From assembly GCA_036365145.1 (NCBI GenBank), contig JAEOAD010000026.1, forward strand, positions 496,001 through 560,000: DNA of 64,000 nt. The letters run 5' to 3'. Origin of the DNA: Orientallactaga sibirica (Eukaryota > Chordata > Mammalia > Rodentia > Dipodidae). Below, in pieces: positions 33,213 through 43,867 of the stretch (positions are counted from its first letter, which is position 1; each line of letters begins with the position of its first letter). The notes below the pieces were generated by a model. The model saw nothing but the letters and a program-made list of their open reading frames with translations. It did not search any database and was not told the DNA's origin. Position numbers and translations under genes: made by a program.

Positions 33213-33315
33213 GCCTCTTTTTTTGAGGGTGGTTCTGAGGATGTAACTCAGGTCCTTATGATTGCATAATAAGCACTTCGCTCACTGAGCTGTCCTCTCA
33301 GTCCTTTGTTACTTT

Positions 33316-33522
33316 AAAAAAGTATTTTTATTTATTTGAGAGAAAGAGAACGAGGCAGATAGAAAGAGAGTCCAGGCACGCAGGGCTTCCTGCCATTGCA
33401 AAGGAACTCCAGACGCATGCACCACTTCGTGCATCTGATTTTGTGTGGGTGGGGAGCATCAACCCAGGGCCGTCGGACTTTGCAAGCAAGCACCTTTAAC
33501 CACGGAGCAATCTCTCCAGACC
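33316..33522 (-). mobile_element. B2/DIP-type tRNA SINE
   Basis: Reverse copy ending CAATCTCTCCAGACCC. Confidence 0.92.
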
Positions 33523-33639
33523 CTTTGGTCATTTTATTTTTCTTCAAGGAAATCTGGGTGGGGATTTGATGCCCTGGTCGCTTGACAGAAATGGCCCACT
33601 GAAGTTCTTCTTGCTTACATTTCTAAAAATTAAGCTCAA

Positions 33640-33814
33640 AGCCAGGCATGGTGGCGCACGCCTTTAATCCCAGCACTAGGGACACAGAGGTAGGAGGATC
33701 GCCGTAAGTTCAAGGCCATCCTGAGACTACAGAGTGAATTCCAGGTCAGCCTGAGCTAGAGTGAGACCCTACCTCGAAAAACAAAAACAAAAACAAAACA
33801 AAAAAAAAAAAAAA
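33640..33814 (+). mobile_element. B1 SINE with long A-rich tail
   Basis: AGCCAGGCATGGTGGCGCAC to the A-tail at 33781-33814. Confidence 0.92.
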
Positions 33815-33904
33815 CTCACATTTGGAATACTTGAATTAAAATCTCAGAAAGGGCAATTTTCCATGTTTCTATTTGCAAAATAACCAAGGAGAGTAGTGTT
33901 TCTT

Positions 33905-34134
33905 TTTTTTTAAATTTAATTAATTTATTTATTTGCAAGGAGACAGAGAGTATGTGAGAGAGAAGAGAGACAGACAGAGAGAATGGGCGCGCCAGGGCCT
34001 CCAGCCACCGCAAACAAACTCCAGACGCATGTGCCCCTTGTTCATCTGGCTTACGTGGGTCCTAGGGAATTGAACCTGGGTCCTTTGGCTTTATAGCCAA
34101 ATGCCTTAACCACTAAGCCATTTCTCCAGCCCCG
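33905..34134 (-). mobile_element. B2/DIP-type tRNA SINE
   Basis: Reverse full copy. The flank GAGTAGTGTTTCTT recurs on both sides (33890 and 34135). Confidence 0.94.
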
Positions 34135-34299
34135 AGAGTAGTGTTTCTTATAATCACTACTGACCCTGGGAGGAAGATGCAGAAAATTAATCCTCAAATT
34201 GCAATCATTTAAAATGTCCAAGCAAACCCTCGCTGGTTTCTTCCATGAGCTTGAAACTAGAGGTATTCATTCGAATTTATTTTTCACTTCTTTACTTTT

Positions 34300-34440
34300 C
34301 AGTACCCCCCCCGCCCCAGCAAGATAAGGCTTCACCATGTAGCCCAGCTGGCAGAGAACTCACAATGACCATCCTGGGTGCTTAGCCCCCCCCCCCCGGG
34401 TGCTGGAATAACAATTGCAGCTCACTGCACTCAGCTGTTT
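34300..34440 (-). mobile_element. B1-like SINE, old, with C-runs
   Basis: GATAAGGCTTCACCATGTAG to CTCACTGCACTCAGCTG, with poly-C at 34305 and 34387. Confidence 0.55.
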
Positions 34441-34463
34441 TCTTTTTAAGTGAATGGTGTGTT

Positions 34464-34683
34464 TTTAAAAATTTTTATTTATTTATTTGCAAGCAGAGAG
34501 AGAGAGAGAGAGAGAGAAGGCAGACAGAGAGAGAATGGGCAGCCAGGGCCTCTAGCCACTGCAAATGAACTCCAGATGCATGTGTCCCTTGTGCATCTGG
34601 CTTACGTGGGTCCTAGAGAATCAAACTGAGATCCTTTGGCTTCACAGGCAAACGCCTTAACCGCTAAGCCATCTCTCCAGCCC
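34464..34683 (-). mobile_element. B2/DIP-type tRNA SINE
   Basis: Reverse copy with a (GA)n stretch. Confidence 0.93.
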
Positions 34684-35049
34684 CCCCACTTAGCTGTTTT
34701 AATGTTTTTAAATTATACTGTGTAGATCTTGAGAATGAAAAAATATATCAAATACAAAATAAGTCACCCAACCTAGCCCCTCTCTAGTAAATGCCATCTG
34801 TTTCCTGCCTTCCTTCCACTCACTCTCGGGGTGACCCTTGATAAAAGAGTGTGTGTCCTCCTAGCCTATTTCTGGGCATTTCAACATTTCTCTGGATAGA
34901 CTATCTTCAATGAATGTCATGTATTTGGGGAGAAAGGGTTGTTCTTGCTATTTTTTTCAATGAAATAATTTTACCACTTGATCTCAGGTATTCCAATGAT
35001 TAATCCAGATATTTTGTAAAAATTTTTTTTTATTTAAAAAAAAAGACAC

Positions 35050-35195
35050 TCAAAAATATTTTCATTTGTTTATTTGGGGGAGAGAGACAGAGTGTGGCTA
35101 CACCAGGGCCTCTTGCCACTGCAAAGAAACTCCTGACGCATGTGTCACTTTGTGCATCTGGTTTTACATTGGTACTGGGGCATTGAGCTGTGCCA
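35050..35195 (-). mobile_element. B2/DIP-type tRNA SINE, head lost
   Basis: Reverse copy reading only as far as GTACTGGGGCATTGAGC. Confidence 0.85.
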
Positions 35196-35220
35196 TTTCC
35201 CAGATCCCAAATGTTTCTTT

Positions 35221-35425
35221 TTTAATATTTATTTATATTTATTTATATGAGAGAGAGAGAGAAAGAGAGAATGGGTGTGCCAGGGCCATCAGCCATTGAA
35301 AATGAACTCCAAATGCATGTGCCACCTTGTGCATCTGGCTTACATGGGTCCTGGGGAATTGAACTGGGGTCCTTTGGCTTTGCAGGCAAGCACCTTAACT
35401 GCTACTAAGCCATCTCTCCAGCCCT
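35221..35425 (-). mobile_element. B2/DIP-type tRNA SINE
   Basis: Reverse full copy. Confidence 0.93.
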
Positions 35426-35562
35426 TTAAAAAATATTTATGTTTATTTGTTTATCGAATATATTTCTTTTCTCATCAATCTATTTTTCACTGTCTCTCTG
35501 TCAAGACATGCAGGTAAGCCTCAAAACTTTTAACAACTGAGAAATATGCCAAATATTCATTT

Positions 35563-35650
35563 TATTTTTAAGATATTTTTATTTATATATTTGCAAGGAG
35601 AAAGTGAGGGAGAGAAGGAGAAAGACACAGCCGGGGGCGGGGAGACAATG
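35563..35650 (-). mobile_element. tRNA SINE tail fragment
   Basis: Only the tail and GA-rich part remain. Confidence 0.55.
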
Positions 35651-35717
35651 AGTGTTCACTTACACCTTCCCTGACATTAGGCCCCAGTGCTCTCGTGCAC
35701 TGCATTTAAATCTAGAT

Positions 35718-35830
35718 TTTTTTTTTTTTTTTTTTTTTTTTAGAGGTAGGGTCTTCTTCCAGGCTGATCTGGAATTCACTATGAGTCTCAGTTCTGCGAA
35801 CCTCTGCCTCCCGAGTGCTGGGATTAGACA
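35718..35830 (-). mobile_element. B1 SINE, shortened
   Basis: T-run, then GAGGTAGGGTCTTCTTCCAG to GTGCTGGGATTAGACAC. Confidence 0.8.
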
Positions 35831-35892
35831 CAGTCATCTAGATTTTTGCCTATGACAGTTCCTTAAAGCAAGACACAGTCATCATGTCCTAT

Positions 35893-36082
35893 TTTAAAAA
35901 TATTTTATATCTATTTGAGAGAGAGAGAGTATGGGCATACCAGTAGCCTCCTGCCACTCTAAACAAACTCCAGACACATGCGCCACGTTCTGCATCTAGC
36001 TTTATGTGGGTACCGGGGAATCAAACTGGACCATCAGGCTTCGCACGCAAGCACTTCTAACTGCTAAACCACCTGTCCAGCA
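35893..36082 (-). mobile_element. B2/DIP-type tRNA SINE
   Basis: Reverse copy, head CACCTGTCCAGCAC. Confidence 0.9.
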
Positions 36083-36109
36083 CGTATTTTTTTAAATTAA
36101 ATATTATGT

Positions 36110-36235
36110 TGTCTTTTCTTTGCTTCTTCCTTTCTTTTCTTTCTCTTATTTCCTTTCCTCCTTCCTTTCTTCCTCCCCCTCCCTCCTCTCCTCTCTCTCT
36201 CCCTCCCTCCCTCCCTTCCTTCTTCCTTCCTTCCA
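36110..36235. repeat. CT-rich tract
   Basis: TTTC, CCTT and TCCC units, imperfect. Confidence 0.9.
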
Positions 36236-36346
36236 GCAGGCCCTCAGTCTAGTTGACCTGGTATTGTAGCCTTTCTCTAGCACAGGCTGGCAATCCTACC
36301 TCAGCCTCCCGTGTGCTCTGCTTACAGGCATGTGACACCATGCTCC
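36236..36346 (-). mobile_element. B1-like SINE, diverged, after a CT tract
   Basis: CTTTCTCTAGCACAGGCTGG to GTGACACCATGCTCCAGG. Confidence 0.55.
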
Positions 36347-36537
36347 AGGCACAGTCATCACGTGTTAAGGGACTATCTGTGTCCAACAGCCTGAAACTTC
36401 TCAGCCACAGGAACACTGAAACTGGATAGTGACGCTGTCTCCCGAGGAGCACTGAGCACGGGCACCAAAGTGACCCTGGCTAAGAACTGGGCACCAAGGC
36501 TTCCGAAGCCTATTTCCCTGTGTTATCTCTCTTACAG

Positions 36538-36633
36538 GTTCTGGAATCATTTTCAAATAAAACTGCCCCTAACGCCACCCAACTGGAGGTCGTTCCTGAT
36601 GCACTGTGGTTAGCAAGGACCTGGCTGCCCCAG
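36538..36633 (+). CDS. Cmah: Cmah last coding exon, residues ~553-577, stop and start of 3' UTR
   Basis: After acceptor tctcttacag the exon encodes FWNHFQIKLPLTPPNWRSFL, then MHCG, and stops at TAG 36611-36613. Adding all visible exons gives 1125 coding bases, or 375 codons. With about 202 residues upstream the protein is 577 long, the usual length as I recall it, which supports this stop. A strong donor CCCAG|gtaagc lies 20 nt after the stop, so the transcript probably has a 3' UTR intron. The distance is too short to trigger nonsense-mediated decay under the usual 50 nt rule. Coding part: 36538-36610. Confidence 0.92.
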
Positions 36634-36825
36634 GTAAGCATCTCCCCTCCACACATCCGATTATTCTATTTCTCACCTAAGCCGCAGAAACCTGATGCTT
36701 GGGGGATTGAAAAAGTGGGAAGATTATAAGAAGCAGCTGGATGAAAATAAGGAAATAAGACTAACATGGAGGCCCTGCTCCACCCAGACTCTGTGCTTGG
36801 GTTGAGGTGAACATGCAGTGTTTGT

Positions 36826-37038
36826 TTTTTTTTAGATTGTATTTTTATTTATGTATTTATTAGAGACAGAGAGAGGGAGAGAGAAAGAGACAGAGAAAGA
36901 GTGAGAATGGGCACGGCAGGGTCTCTCGCCACTGTAAATGAACTCCAGATGCATGTGCCCCCTTGTGCATCTGGCTTACGTGGGACCTGGAGAATCGAAC
37001 TGGGGTCCCTAGGCTTCATAGGTATGTGCCTTAACCTG
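36826..37038 (-). mobile_element. B2/DIP-type tRNA SINE, head lost
   Basis: Reverse copy ending at GTATGTGCCTTAACCT. Confidence 0.88.
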
Positions 37039-37322
37039 CACAGGGGCAGGAAGGGAGACGCTAGCACACACAGTAAAGGTCCGTGTTCCATATTGCAGCT
37101 CAGCACAGGCCTTGGGTGGCAGCTTCTGAGCTGTGACGTGGGGAGGGGAGGCAAAGTAAGTCACAGGTGGTATCACAAGGCAGATTCTCTTGAGTGCTGG
37201 GAATTCAGAGCACAGAAAGATTGTGTCTGATGTGACCGGAAGGAGCACAGGAACCACAGGCTGGAGGACCAGGAGGACAGATGCAAGAAAATCAGTTAGA
37301 CCATGTGTCAAAAAGCGAGCGG

Positions 37323-37540
37323 TGGGCTGGAGAGATGGCGTAGCAGTTAAGGTGTTTTTGCCTGAGAAGCCTAAGGACCCATGTTCAACTCTCCAGATCC
37401 ATGTAAGCCAAATGCACAAGGTGGCGCATGTGACTTGAGTTCAATTACAGTGGCTGGAGGCCCTGACACTCTCTCTCTTGCATAAAAAGTAGACCAGTTT
37501 ATTGGGCTTGCCTCAAAAAAAAAAAAAAAAAAAAAAAAGC
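37323..37540 (+). mobile_element. tRNA SINE with alternative 3' end
   Basis: Body ends early and continues into AGACCAGTTTATTGGGCTTG then CCTCAAAA, a different tail shared with 41389-41636 and 45786-46018. Confidence 0.9.
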
Positions 37541-37550
37541 CAATAGTTTG

Positions 37551-37630
37551 GGTTGGAGCTCAGTGGTGGAACAGTTGCCTGGCACACACACAATGTTCTG
37601 GGTTTGATCTCCAGCAATGCAGGGAATAAT
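37551..37630 (+). mobile_element. ID-like SINE
   Basis: GGAGCTCAGTGGTGGAACAG to GTTTGATCTCCAGCAATG resembles rodent ID (BC1-type) elements. Confidence 0.6.
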
Positions 37631-37650
37631 GAAAGAGTGAATAAAGCTGT

Positions 37651-37844
37651 TTAAAAATATTATTTATTTATTTGTTTGCAAGGAGAGAGAGAGAAAGCGC
37701 GTGAGAACATCTACCCACTGCAAATGAATCCCAGATGCATGCACCACTTTGGGCATCTGGCTTTATGTGGGTCCTGGGGAATCAAACCCAGGCCAGCAGG
37801 CTTTGCAAGAGAGTGCCTTTAACTGCTGAGCCATCTCCCAGCCC
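37651..37844 (-). mobile_element. B2/DIP-type tRNA SINE, shortened
   Basis: Reverse copy missing the GGGCCTC region. Confidence 0.88.
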
Positions 37845-37918
37845 CTGAATAAAGCTTTTAATAAACTGAATCAGCAGGGAGAGATGGCAGGAGGAATGTT
37901 GCAGTCAGAAAGGGAGGG

Positions 37919-38122
37919 TGGGCCTGGAGAGATGGCTTAGAGGTTAAGGGAAAGGACCCAGGTTCGATTCCCCAGGACCCACGTAAGCCAGATGCACAAG
38001 GTGGTACATGTGTCTGGAATTCATTTGCAGTGCCTGAAGGCCTTGGTATGCACATTCTCTCTCTCTATCTACCTGTCTCTCTCGCTTTCTCTCTCTCTCA
38101 AATAAATAAATAAAATTTACAA
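37919..38122 (+). mobile_element. B2/DIP-type tRNA SINE with internal deletion
   Basis: The segment between the A box and AAAGGACCC is missing. Confidence 0.92.
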
Positions 38123-38244
38123 AAAGATTTTTTTAAAGAAGAAAGGAAGGGTAAAGTTAACAGGTGGAGAATTGCAAGGTGAATTTGAGCCGTGGCAGAG
38201 AAATAAAAGAAGCTGGGGAAGAGTGTGAGGGGGGCTGGGAGAGA

Positions 38245-38351
38245 GAGAGCGGTCCAGGGGCTCAGGGCAGGTCCTGAGTGGATCCTGGGACAGTGAGAGC
38301 GGTCCAGGGGGCTCAGGGCAGGTCCTGAGCGGGTCCTGGGACAGTGAGAGC
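38245..38351. repeat. Two tandem copies of a ~50 bp unit
   Basis: GAGAGCGGTCCAGGGG...CTCAGGGCAGGTCCTGAG...CCTGGGACAGT at 38245 and 38295, with a third start at 38346; about 95% identical. Confidence 0.9.
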
Positions 38352-38907
38352 AGGAAGCATGAAAAGTCAGTAGGGACCAGACACAGCACCAAGGCCAAGG
38401 TCTTGGAAATGAGCAGTTCAGACAGAAGGCAAGTTCCAGGTGCTTCTGCAGAAGTGGGTGAATGGTATGGGGCAAAGATGAAGGCAATGGGACTTGAGAA
38501 GTTGCACGAGGACCTGAAAGGGTCTGGACGGGGCCTGAGTTCCCCAGAGCCCAAGGAAGCAGCTGGGCATAGCCACCCAGGCCCGTAACCCCAGTTCCAT
38601 GGGGAGCAGAGACCAGAGAACTGCTGGTGCTCGTGGAAACTGAGATTCCAGATTCAGAGAGTATGGTTCAGTCTCAAGGAGATGTGCAGATGAGTGATAG
38701 AGGGCAGCTGTCATTCTCCTCTGGCCTCCACATGTGTGAACAGGGCACATGCATGTGCAAAAGCCACCACACACACAATACCACACACACTTCACCATAC
38801 GCACACACACACAAGTGTCTTGTGTGCATTTGGAACTTGCCTTATCAACTCCTTATCAAGGAGACAGTGAGGTATGGTGGTCAACACTTCACACTTGAAG
38901 TCGAACT

Positions 38908-39157
38908 TTTTCTTTTTATAGAGTGAGAGAGAGAGGGAGATAGAGACAGAGAAAGAGAGAGAGAGAGAGAATTGGCATGCCAGGGTGTCAGCCACTGCAA
39001 TCGAACGCCAGATACTGGCGCCACCTAGTGGGCATGTGCGACCTTGTGCTTGCCTCACCTTTGTGCCTCTGGCTTACGGTGAGATCTGGAGAATTGAACC
39101 TGGGTCCTTAGGCTTCACAGGCAAGCACCTTAACTGCTAAGCCATCTCTCCAGCCCC
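38908..39157 (-). mobile_element. tRNA SINE, long subfamily, with perfect CTCF core
   Basis: Reverse copy; the extra segment at 39018-39062 includes GCGCCACCTAGTGG and GACCTTGTGCTTGCC. Confidence 0.92.
39018..39031 (-). promoter_or_regulatory. Candidate CTCF motif inside a long-type SINE
   Basis: Plus strand GCGCCACCTAGTGG is the exact reverse complement of the CTCF core consensus. It lies in the body of the SINE at 38908-39157, in the segment that distinguishes the long subfamily. Confidence 0.45.
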
Positions 39158-39171
39158 TAGCTTCTTTTTTT

Positions 39172-39365
39172 CTAAATTTTATCTATTTATTTATTTTTAA
39201 TTTGCAAGCAGAGAGAGAGAGACAGAGATGTGTGTGTACCAGACTCCTGCAACTGCAAACTCCAGATTACATGGACGACTTTGTTCTTGTGTCTGAGGAC
39301 TCAAACCGGGGCCCACAGAGTGTGCAAGCAAACGCCTTTAGCCAGTAAACCCTCTTTCCAGCCCT
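39172..39365 (-). mobile_element. B2/DIP-type tRNA SINE, diverged
   Basis: Reverse copy, head CCTCTTTCCAGCCC. Confidence 0.88.
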
Positions 39366-39450
39366 GGACTCTGACTTCTTGAGTTAACTCTCTGGCTCTG
39401 TCATCTACTGGGTGACCTTGGGAAGACTAGATCACCTTGCGTGCCAGGTC
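39363..39450 (+). mobile_element. MIR 5' fragment
   Basis: GGCTCTGTCATCTACTGGGT then GACCTTGGGAAGACTAGATC. Confidence 0.55.
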
Positions 39451-39696
39451 TCACCCGTACAGTTAGTACCGCAGTCGAGCTTACTTCACAGGGTCGTGCC
39501 ACAGCGTGAGGCAGGTCTGCGAGGCTGAGAGGCACGTGGGAAGTGAATAGTCACTGGTATCCATAGCAACCTTATGCACTAAGCAAGAGAGACATGAAGC
39601 CACAGGCCATAGTACAGTGCTCATTCCAGTGTTGGTGTCTCCCTTACTATAAAACAATGACATAAATAAATAAAATATATTTGAAAAAATATTTAA

Positions 39697-39893
39697 AGGG
39701 GCAGTTAAGGTGTTTGCCTGCAAAGCCAAAGGATCCTGGTTCGACTCTCCAGGCTCCATGTAAGCCAGATGCACAAGGCGGGGGCATACATCTGGAGTTC
39801 ATTTGCAGTGCCTGGAGGCCCTGGTGCACCCATTCTCCCCCCCTCTCTCTCTCCCTCTTTCTCTCTCTCTTAAATAAATAAATAAATACATTT
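39697..39893 (+). mobile_element. B2/DIP-type tRNA SINE, head truncated
   Basis: Starts GGGGCAGTTAAGGTGTTTGC; tail (AAAT)n. Confidence 0.92.
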
Positions 39894-39979
39894 AAAATAA
39901 TGACATAACTTGCAGTAGAGGACAAAACTGTGGCTCAATGAAATCAGGAGATAAAACCATACAGATGAGACATGTCATG

Positions 39980-40350
39980 TGTCTTGGTTTCTTTGTTGTT
40001 GCTGTGACAAAAGTTACCTGGCAAAGGAACTCAAGTAAGGAACCGTTGTGGCTCACGTTGGAGGGACTGTTGTCCATTCTGGTGGAAAGGCATGGAGGCA
40101 GGAGTGTGAGGCAGTCGGTCCCTCAGCATCCACAGCCAGGAAGCAGAGAGAGCTGAATGTTGGTGTTCAGTTCCCTGTCACCTTACTATTCAGTCTGGAA
40201 GCCCGGGACACCCCCCCCCATGGACAACACCACCCACATTCAACAGTAGGTCTGCCCCCTGCAGTTAACCGTTCTGCACATGCCTCACAGACATGCCCAG
40301 AAGTGTGTTTCCGTGGAAACTCCCAGTCCAGTCAAGTTGACAGAAATCTC
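39980..40350. mobile_element. Dispersed repeat, LTR-like, unclassified
   Basis: TTGTTGTTGCTGTGACAAAA at the left and CCAGTCAAGTTGACAGAAAT at the right resemble ends of a common rodent interspersed repeat whose name I cannot give. A C-run lies at 40210-40218. Confidence 0.4.
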
Positions 40351-40362
40351 TTTCATTCACAG

Positions 40363-41162
40363 ATACCGAACGACATGGGAAATTCTAGAATGTACCGTGA
40401 CCGAGTAACCCCAAGAAGTTTGTACCAAAGGGCCCATGTTTTATGATGTAAGCAACGGATCCCAACGTGCTCACAGACCTTCCTTTTGTGAACCCCTACT
40501 GAGACAGGTGCACAAGTCTTTTCCTGGGGCCGGAGATGGAGTTCTGGGATGGACCCCGTGCTCAGCATGGGTGCTCAGCTCCATCTCCCTACCCTCAACA
40601 TTGATAAAAAGAACCAAGCCAAGCCAGCAGGAACCAGCTCTGCATGGGCCCCAGAACGCAGCACAGGGAGATGTGGATCCAGGCATGGAACAAAGGCCGG
40701 GGACAAGCTTCCAGAGTACAATGAAAGCAGAGGACTGTGGCGGGAGAGCAGGTGGTGGGTTAGGAGAGGGAAAAAAGAAGAGACAGACAGAGGGCCAGGA
40801 GAGTCCAGAAGAAAATGGCAGGAAGAGAGGGTGAAGTTGGAAACTAAAGTGAAGAATGCAAAAACAGAACCTTGGCCTCTTAATAAATGGATCCCCAGAT
40901 AGCTCCCTGGAGATGGCTAAGAAGCGCACCAGCTGCTGTCAGTTTCCCAGAAAGCTTTGCTGGAACATTCTCTTTCCCAAAGTGAGGCAACAGGGGCTGT
41001 CCACACAAGGTCATGTTTTCACGGGATTTGATTCAGTTACAAAATTTATGATTTGATGAAGCTTGTGAATTCTATCAATCACATAGATCTTTGATTAACA
41101 GATGATATGAACACTAATAACTTTACAGAGAAAAGTCTTTAAAAATCAGAAGTAAAAATAAA
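40363..41162 (+). other. Candidate Cmah 3' UTR region with AATAAA signals (tentative)
   Basis: This low-repeat stretch follows a good acceptor-like sequence (ctctttcattcacag, ending 40362). It contains AATAAA at 40882-40887 and 41157-41162, and its 3' part becomes AT-rich. It could hold the last, non-coding Cmah exon joined to the donor at 36633. However, the acceptor coincides with the end of a dispersed repeat, and a donor-like GAT|gtaagc at 40448 would close a short exon. No conserved protein is encoded. Only transcript data could settle this. Confidence 0.25.
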
Positions 41163-41388
41163 GATTTGACTTTTTAATTAAAACTCTTTTGAGCTTTAAA
41201 AAACCATGGTTAAAACAAGCATTAACTTGCCTGCTTTTATATATGTATTAAAAATTATATCATATAATTATTTAGGACATGCCAACTTGTTCCTAAAGAA
41301 CATTAATTGCTAGCTAGGTTTCTGTTTTATATATCGATATTTCCAAAATACCCGTGCCAAGATTTGAAGATCAAAAATCCATTTTCTG

Positions 41389-41636
41389 GGCTGGAGAGAA
41401 GGCTTAGCAGTTAAGGCACTTGCCTGTGAAGTCTAAAGACCCACGATCAACTCTTTGGATCCCACGTAAGCCAGACATACGAGGAGATGCAAGCATGCAA
41501 TGTGGCACATGCCCACTAGGGGCACAAGCATCTGGAGTTCCATTGAGTGGCTGAGACCCTGGCACACCAATTCTCTGTGTCTGTCTCTTGTCTCTCTCTT
41601 GAATAAAAAAAGACCAGTCTGTTGGGCTTGCCTCAA
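41389..41636 (+). mobile_element. tRNA SINE, long subfamily, alternative 3' end
   Basis: Contains GCCCACTAGGGGCACAAGC and ends GACCAGTCTGTTGGGCTTGC; duplicated flank near TCCATTTTCT and TCTGTTTTCT. Confidence 0.92.
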
Positions 41637-41934
41637 AAATTTTTTTTAAATCTGTTTTCTGATTATACAACCTACGTCTGCTGAAGGCACACGAATCTGA
41701 TACTGGAATTTTCCTTAAAACTCTTGTCATTTGAAAAGCTGTTTATACCGTTCTCACCAGTAATGATTGATCACTCTGATTTACCTCACATGTTGTGCAA
41801 AACAGGAATTACACTGTGAATTATACTGCATAATAAATTATTGCTAAAATCAATGCAATGTATATCAATAGAATATATGTTAATATATGTATTGCAGAAA
41901 TAAAAGATTATTTTAAATATGAATTTGTTTTCTC

Positions 41935-42030
41935 TTATGTAGTCTAGGCTGGCCCCAAACTTGTGGCAATCTTCCTGCCCCAGCTTGTGGAGTGCCAAGA
42001 TGATGGAAGTGGATCACCAAGCTGGGCTAA
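41935..42030 (-). mobile_element. B1-like fragment
   Basis: TATGTAGTCTAGGCTGGCCC to ATCACCAAGCTGGGCT. Confidence 0.55.
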
Positions 42031-42099
42031 GAGCTGTATGTGGGAAAAAAAAAGAAAATTGAGCTACCTACCCTCTTCTGAGTTCTTTATTTTTATTTA

Positions 42100-42249
42100 T
42101 TTATTTTTTTTTTTGAGGTAGGGTCTCATCTAGCCCAGGCTGACCTGGAACTCACTATGTAGTCTCAGGATGGCCTCAAACTCAAGGCAATCCTCCTACG
42201 TTGGCCTCCTGAGTGCTGGGATTAAAGGCGTGCACCACCAGGCCCGACC
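42100..42249 (-). mobile_element. B1 SINE
   Basis: Reverse B1 ending GTGCACCACCAGGCCCGACC. Confidence 0.9.
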
Positions 42250-42499
42250 AGAGCTCTTTAAAGCGTTGTTTTTAAAGCCTCTTGCTTTTACAGCTCCCTC
42301 TCTCTAAGCTCCTGGCTGCAGGGATTCCAAGTATCCCAGAACCTGCCCTGTATTGAGCCCACATGGTGGTCCCATTCCTGTGTCCTCGCTTCCCTACTGA
42401 CCTTCTTTCTGTGGACCCCCATACACCTGCCCTTCCTCCTGGTCTAACATCTCACCTCCACGACTTATATTAAAACCACAAACTCCTCCTCACAATGCA

Positions 42500-42751
42500 C
42501 TCTTCCAGACACAAAATGGCCTGTATACCCATGACCTCACAGTGCCTGACACTACCTACACAAGACCATCCTAACAGGAGGAAAATATCACGACATCAAA
42601 ATGAAAAGAGAGACTGATTGAGAGGGGGAGGGCATATGATGGAGAGTGGAGTTTCAAAGGGGCAAGTGGGGGGAGGGAGGGAAGTACCATGGGATATTGT
42701 CTACAATTACAGAAGTTGTCAATAAAAATAAATAAAATAAAATAAATAACA
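42500..42751 (+). mobile_element. LINE-1 3' end fragment with A-rich tail
   Basis: Similar to the 3' UTR of the long LINE-1. It ends GAAGTTGTCAATAAAAATAAATAAAATAA, which looks like the true poly-A end. It is heavily 5'-truncated; its left border is uncertain. Confidence 0.7.
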
Positions 42752-42810
42752 GTAAACTAATCTCCCCCTCCCCAATCCCCTTTATCCTTTGTTCTCACAT
42801 CTCCTCTGTC

Positions 42811-42985
42811 AGCTGGAGAGGTGGCTTAGCGGTTAAGGCATTTACCTTTGAAGCCTAAGGACCCAGGTTCGATTCCCAGATCCTACATAAACCAGGTGCA
42901 CATGATGGCACATGCATCTGGCATTTGTTTGCAGCGGCTAGAGGCACTGGTGTGCCTGTTCTCTCTCTCTCTGTAATAAATAAAT
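42811..42985 (+). mobile_element. B2/DIP-type tRNA SINE
   Basis: Full copy, short tail. Confidence 0.93.
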
Positions 42986-43013
42986 ACAAATAAAATAGAA
43001 AAGAAGTAAATAA

Positions 43014-43187
43014 TGCTGGAGAGATGGTTTTTGCTATTCAGGCATTTGCCTGTGAAGCCTAAGGACCCAGGTTCAATTCCCCTGTATCCACATAAACCAG
43101 ATGCACATGGTGGTGCACGCATCTGGAGTTCATTTGCAGTGGCTAGAGGCCCTGGTGCGCCCGTTCTCTCTCTCTAATAAATAAGTT
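43014..43187 (+). mobile_element. B2/DIP-type tRNA SINE
   Basis: Full copy with a damaged A box (ATGGTTTTTGCTATTCAGGC). Confidence 0.92.
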
Positions 43188-43559
43188 AAATGTACAAAGG
43201 GTCTTCCTGCAGCCCACACCTTTACCGCTACCAAGATCGGGAGAGGGAGGAATGGCCGAGATCCCATTCTAAAAAAAAACCGCAATGCTAAATGCCACAA
43301 AACTTGTTCAGTGTCACTACTGGGAAAGCCACCCTGGCCGGTGTGTCATGGCTACACATACTCAATGTGAAGATACCCTAGAAGGTGCCGAGGGGCCTCT
43401 GCAGAAAACGCCCCTTTGGGCTGGAGGAGAGGCTTGCCTCCATTATCGGGTGCCTCCTCCATATTGGATCCTTTGTACCAGCGAGCAAAGCTGTTTTGTT
43501 TAGCAGGACAGATGCTGCCCGGCGGATTTGGAGGCAAGAAGCAGTTGACAACCAACATA

Positions 43560-43850
43560 GAGTGGGTGAATTATGTTTGTGTCATTGCCACCAAAGCACA
43601 CAAAAAGGTCGTAAAGTGGGGAATTATTTATCTGGGCTTATAGTTCCAGACGGTTTTATCCGTAATAGTTTCTCCCCGTGCACTTGAGCAGAGCATGGTG
43701 GTGGCAGGAGAGTGTGTGGTGGACTGTCTCACTTCATGGAAGGCAGGATGCAGAGGACGGTTGTGACACAAAATGCAACCTCTAAGGACAGGTCCCGCAG
43801 TCCCAACTTCCTCCAACCAGGCAGGAAGTTCTGACACCTCGCAATAGTCT
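43560..43850. mobile_element. Dispersed repeat fragment, unclassified
   Basis: TTTATCTGGGCTTATAGTTC and the following CATGGTGGTGGCAGGAGAGT, CTTCATGGAAGGCAGGATGC resemble the same group of rodent repeats as 39980-40350. Confidence 0.35.
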
Positions 43851-43867
43851 ATTCAGATTTTGAACCG

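Noticed and set aside
43511..43643. Possible processed pseudogene (frame with KKQLTTNIEWVNYVC)
   Set aside because: No protein family recognised and the sequence grades into a dispersed repeat.
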